Positions 61,882-64,000 of a stretch of DNA of 64,000 bases are shown here, one piece after another. Numbering within the stretch: position 1 is the first letter of the stretch; every line of letters begins with the position of its first letter. The position numbers were made by a program, and so were the translations under genes. A model generated the notes under the pieces. The model worked only from the letters and a program-made list of their open reading frames with translations. It had not been told where the DNA came from and did not search any database. Origin of the DNA: Methylobacterium pseudosasicola (GTDB lineage: Bacteria > Pseudomonadota > Alphaproteobacteria > Rhizobiales > Beijerinckiaceae); the NCBI RefSeq assembly GCF_900114535.1, contig NZ_FOTK01000011.1:89593-153592 (forward strand). The letters run 5' to 3'.

Positions 61882-62577
61882 ACTCGTTTCCTCCCTGCGC
61901 GTTTCACGCAGATATTGCTTGAGCTCTCTAGCCATTGATCGACGTGTGAGGCGGAGCTTTGTTGGTGTCTCCTGAGTGATGCGCGCAATGTGCGCATCAC
62001 GTCAACTGCATTGCGTGATCTGAGCAAAAAACCGAGCGTTGCCGTCAGGGCGCTTCGGCCGATTGCGACCGCGTGGTGGGGTGCCGCTCTGCACCTCCGC
62101 AAATGGCCTATGCGATGTGCCCGGCTGGAACGGCCCCGCCCGGCCGCGAGGATCGCAGGATCAACGGTGCGGAAGTGGCCATAGCCACACGGTATGCCAC
62201 CAACCCGCAGGACAAGGGCTTGGGCGAAGAACCCAACGACTGGTTTTTGTCGGCGCGCTTGAAGACATCAGCCACGCTAGAATGTTGAGCACGCCGCCAG
62301 GCGACTCGCACCACTGGTCCTCGACGAACCCGCAACTCGACCGGGCCGGCATCGGATCCGATCGCCAGCGTCGGATCCGCGTTGAGCCCCCTCTTCCAGG
62401 GCTGTTCCTCGTGAGTCCCCCTGAGGCTTCGCGACGGTCGGTGCGGCGGCGGAACTGGATACTGTGGGCACCGAGCCCCTGTCTTCGATCGCTGGTAGGA
62501 CGCCTTCATGAGGCACCGCTCGACGCGTTCCGCGCCATGCAAGAGTTCGCTAACCGACGGCCGTCAGCGTCTGGGAT
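61882..62577. other. Intergenic region upstream of the sugar-acid operon
   Basis: About 700 nt without a convincing gene. It contains the permease 5' region and a palindrome at 61976-62000. Open frames to the right (for example from 62073 on the plus strand) lack recognisable features and their codon use is poor. Confidence 0.45.
61976..62000. promoter_or_regulatory. Candidate DeoR operator
   Basis: Perfect inverted repeat gtgatgcgc/gcgcatcac (9-bp arms, 7-nt spacer), 95 nt upstream of the permease start. Position and symmetry fit a repressor site for the DeoR protein encoded at the end of the operon. No experimental basis. Confidence 0.45.
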
Positions 62578-62784
62578 ATGTCCAAGCGAACGACCCGAAC
62601 CTTGAGAAGCGTCCTCTGGGTCGCTGCCCTCGCGCTCTGTTGCTTCTCGGCCGTGATGCTGGCGAAGGCCAACCGGCCACCCGAGAGGGCACTTGCGCGT
62701 CCGGCCGCCACGGATCCGGTGACGACAGGGTCCCTTGATCGGGCTCCGATCCGATGGTGTGGGGCCGCTCCATGGTGCCGCTGA
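62578..62784 (+). CDS. Small exported or membrane hypothetical protein
   Basis: 68 residues with a basic N-terminus and a hydrophobic helix (SVLWVAALALCCFSAVMLA) that may be an uncleaved anchor. The DPVTTGSLDRAP stretch is a frequent tail in small Hyphomicrobiales proteins. It precedes a DUF1236 gene by 36 nt. No function known. Confidence 0.5.
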   Translation: MSKRTTRTLRSVLWVAALALCCFSAVMLAKANRPPERALARPAATDPVTTGSLDRAPIRWCGAAPWCR

Positions 62785-62820
62785 CCTTCGATACCCTTCA
62801 TGCTGCCTGATGAGGACACT

Positions 62821-63231
62821 ATGCGACTTTGGATCTCTCTACCGGTCGTGCTGATGCTCGGCGCCGTGACGCCGGCTCATGCACAGGGCGCGGCGCGCGG
62901 TGCACAGGATGGTCGCGAGCGTGGTGAGGCCATCGCGGGACCGCTCGGCGCAGTGGTCGGCGGGGCGATCGGAGCGGCCGTCGGTACGGCCAACAGCATG
63001 CTCGGCATCGACAGGCGCGAGCGCTTCCGCATCTACGTGGTCGGCGAGCGCCGTCCATCGTTTGCCTACGCGGGACCGGTGCGGGTTGGAACGGTGCTGC
63101 CGGAGGACGGCGTCGTCTACTACGACGTGCCATCTGAATTCGCATTGCCGAACTTCAACTACACCATCGTCAATGACCACCCCGTGCTCGTCGAACCGGG
63201 GACGCGCCGCATCGTCGAGGTGATCGAGTAG
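62821..63231 (+). CDS. DUF1236-type exported protein
   Basis: 136 residues from the ATG at 62821. Signal peptide ends at PAHA (residue 20). A glycine-rich hydrophobic stretch (AIAGPLGAVVGGAIGAAVGTA, first 20 residues typical of glycine-zipper segments) precedes the DUF1236 domain: RIYVVGERRPS, VGTVLPEDGVVYYDVP and YTIVNDHPVLVEPGTRRIVEVIE. Such proteins are common in Hyphomicrobiales and are presumed periplasmic or outer-membrane associated; function unknown. Confidence 0.85.
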   Translation: MRLWISLPVVLMLGAVTPAHAQGAARGAQDGRERGEAIAGPLGAVVGGAIGAAVGTANSMLGIDRRERFRIYVVGERRPSFAYAGPVRVGTVLPEDGVVYYDVPSEFALPNFNYTIVNDHPVLVEPGTRRIVEVIE

Positions 63232-63452
63232 GCTGGTTCTAGACCCCTCGACCTCGGGGCAACCTGGGGGTGACCTGCTTGGTGCAGCCCAGGCGGCAAG
63301 GGCCGTCGTTTGCCCAGCGGCTCCTGGAGTCGGAGCGCCGGTTTCCCGCTCCCGGGTTAACCTACGAGCTATGGCGCCACAGGGGCGGACCTATTGGCTG
63401 GAGCGCCTGTTGCCGACTCGGATCCGCAATTGCGGATCAGCGAGGTTTTCAG

Positions 63453-63725
63453 GTGGCAGAACGGCATTCCAGCCAAAACGGTCAGCACGGTGGTCCCGGC
63501 ATGCCGATGTTCTACGGGGTAATCGGAGGCACCGGGCTCATGCTGGCAGCGCTGACCGTGCTGATGGCCGGCCAGATGGCAAGCTCTCACAGAACGATCG
63601 GCCATACGGCAGATGCTTCATCGCTCTCCAACGCTCCGGCAGGGGCGCCCGGCGCTTTGCCCTCTCCGCATGATCGGCCCCCACGGGGTGGTCCAAGGCT
63701 AAGAGCGCCTAACAGAACCGTCTGA
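63453..63725 (+). CDS. Small membrane protein, 3' end probably altered by an IS
   Basis: 90 residues from a GTG at 63453 (MAERHSSQNGQHGGPGMPMF). One hydrophobic helix (GVIGGTGLMLAALTVLMAGQMA). The last codons and the stop lie in the end of the IS5-family element, so the native C-terminus was probably cut by the insertion. No family recognised. Confidence 0.4.
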   Translation: MAERHSSQNGQHGGPGMPMFYGVIGGTGLMLAALTVLMAGQMASSHRTIGHTADASSLSNAPAGAPGALPSPHDRPPRGGPRLRAPNRTV

Positions 63726-64000
63726 TCTGGTTGAGTGTGATGAGGCTGGCAGCGAGGCTGGTGAAGGCTTCGTAGATGTCTGCACGTCGCTCGTAGCGCA
63801 CGGGCAGCCGACGGAAGCGATTGAACCAAGCGTGCGTGCGCTCCACCACCCACCGATGCCGGCCTAGCCTCTCGCTGCTCTCGATGCCGCGGCGTGCGAT
63901 GCGCGGTACAATCCCACGCGCCCGGCACTCGTGTCGGCGCGGTTCAGCGTCGTAGGCTTTGTCGGCGTGCAGTTTGTCCGGGCGGTGTCGCGGCCGGCCC
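63709..64000 (-). mobile_element. IS5-family transposase, C-terminal part (cut by window edge)
   Basis: The minus strand reads a DDE transposase tail: HADKAYDAEPRRHECRARGI, then RRGIESSERLGRHRWVVERT (catalytic Glu in VVERT) and NRFRRLPVRYERRADIYEAF, ending at a TAG at 63709-63711. This is the C-terminus of IS5/IS427-group enzymes. The IS end is probably within about 63695-63710 (taagagcgcctaaca). The rest of the element lies outside the window. Confidence 0.9.

Noticed and set aside
1..64000. CRISPR arrays or retron/toxin-antitoxin systems
   Set aside because: No regularly spaced direct repeats, no reverse transcriptase and no recognisable toxin-antitoxin pair were seen on reading the window.

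Overview
This window is high-GC alphaproteobacterial chromosome. Gene content, protein families and order (phoH-ybeY-corC-lnt, tsaB-rimI, xerD/aroK-aroB, many small Hyphomicrobiales-type hypothetical families) fit Methylobacterium or a close relative. The genus is an inference from protein flavour, not from a marker gene.

Layout. 0-8.6 kb: housekeeping genes on the minus strand (tsaB-rimI-plsC, L-lactate permease, miaB, phoH, ybeY, corC, start of lnt). 8.7-15.2 kb: a chemoreceptor, an Nfu-type Fe-S protein, a HAD phosphatase and several small hypothetical genes. 15.7-24.2 kb: a co-oriented nitrogen-scavenging block consisting of ureidoglycolate lyase, AtzG/AtzE/AtzH-like (HpxX/Y/Z-like) amidohydrolase genes and a complete five-gene Dpp/Opp-type ABC importer. 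24.3-29.1 kb: two uncharacterised proteins, a MocR-type regulator divergent from PaiB, and a GNAT enzyme. 29.1-32.1 kb: a two-gene operon pairing a Cys-cluster GMC oxidoreductase with an unusual fusion of an alpha/beta hydrolase to a gluconate-dehydrogenase-subunit-3 domain. 32.2-45.3 kb: a GNAT enzyme, NUDIX, xseA, two MFS transporters, an Rmf/CrpP-like small protein, a sugar epimerase, cytochrome c, OhrR, xerD and aroK-aroB.

45.4-57 kb looks accessory. A tRNA-Thr(CGT) is followed by small ORFan genes, then a compact hydroxamate-type siderophore locus: an MbtH-A-PCP-TE synthetase plus GNAT on one strand, and an acyltransferase, ornithine/lysine N-hydroxylase and MATE exporter on the other. 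An ECF sigma factor lies convergent at the far end, followed by degraded small genes including an excisionase-like HTH remnant. The divergent promoter region carries the same two-block sequence (TGAACC, 15 nt, CGTCAG) facing both operons, which looks like a twin promoter for the local ECF sigma factor. This is the most interesting signal in the window.

57-62 kb: a methyltransferase and a D-threonate-type catabolic operon (KdgT-like permease, DtnK-like kinase, PdxA2-like dehydrogenase, DeoR regulator) with a palindromic candidate operator upstream. 62.6-64 kb: small exported proteins and the 3' end of an IS5-family transposase cut by the window edge.
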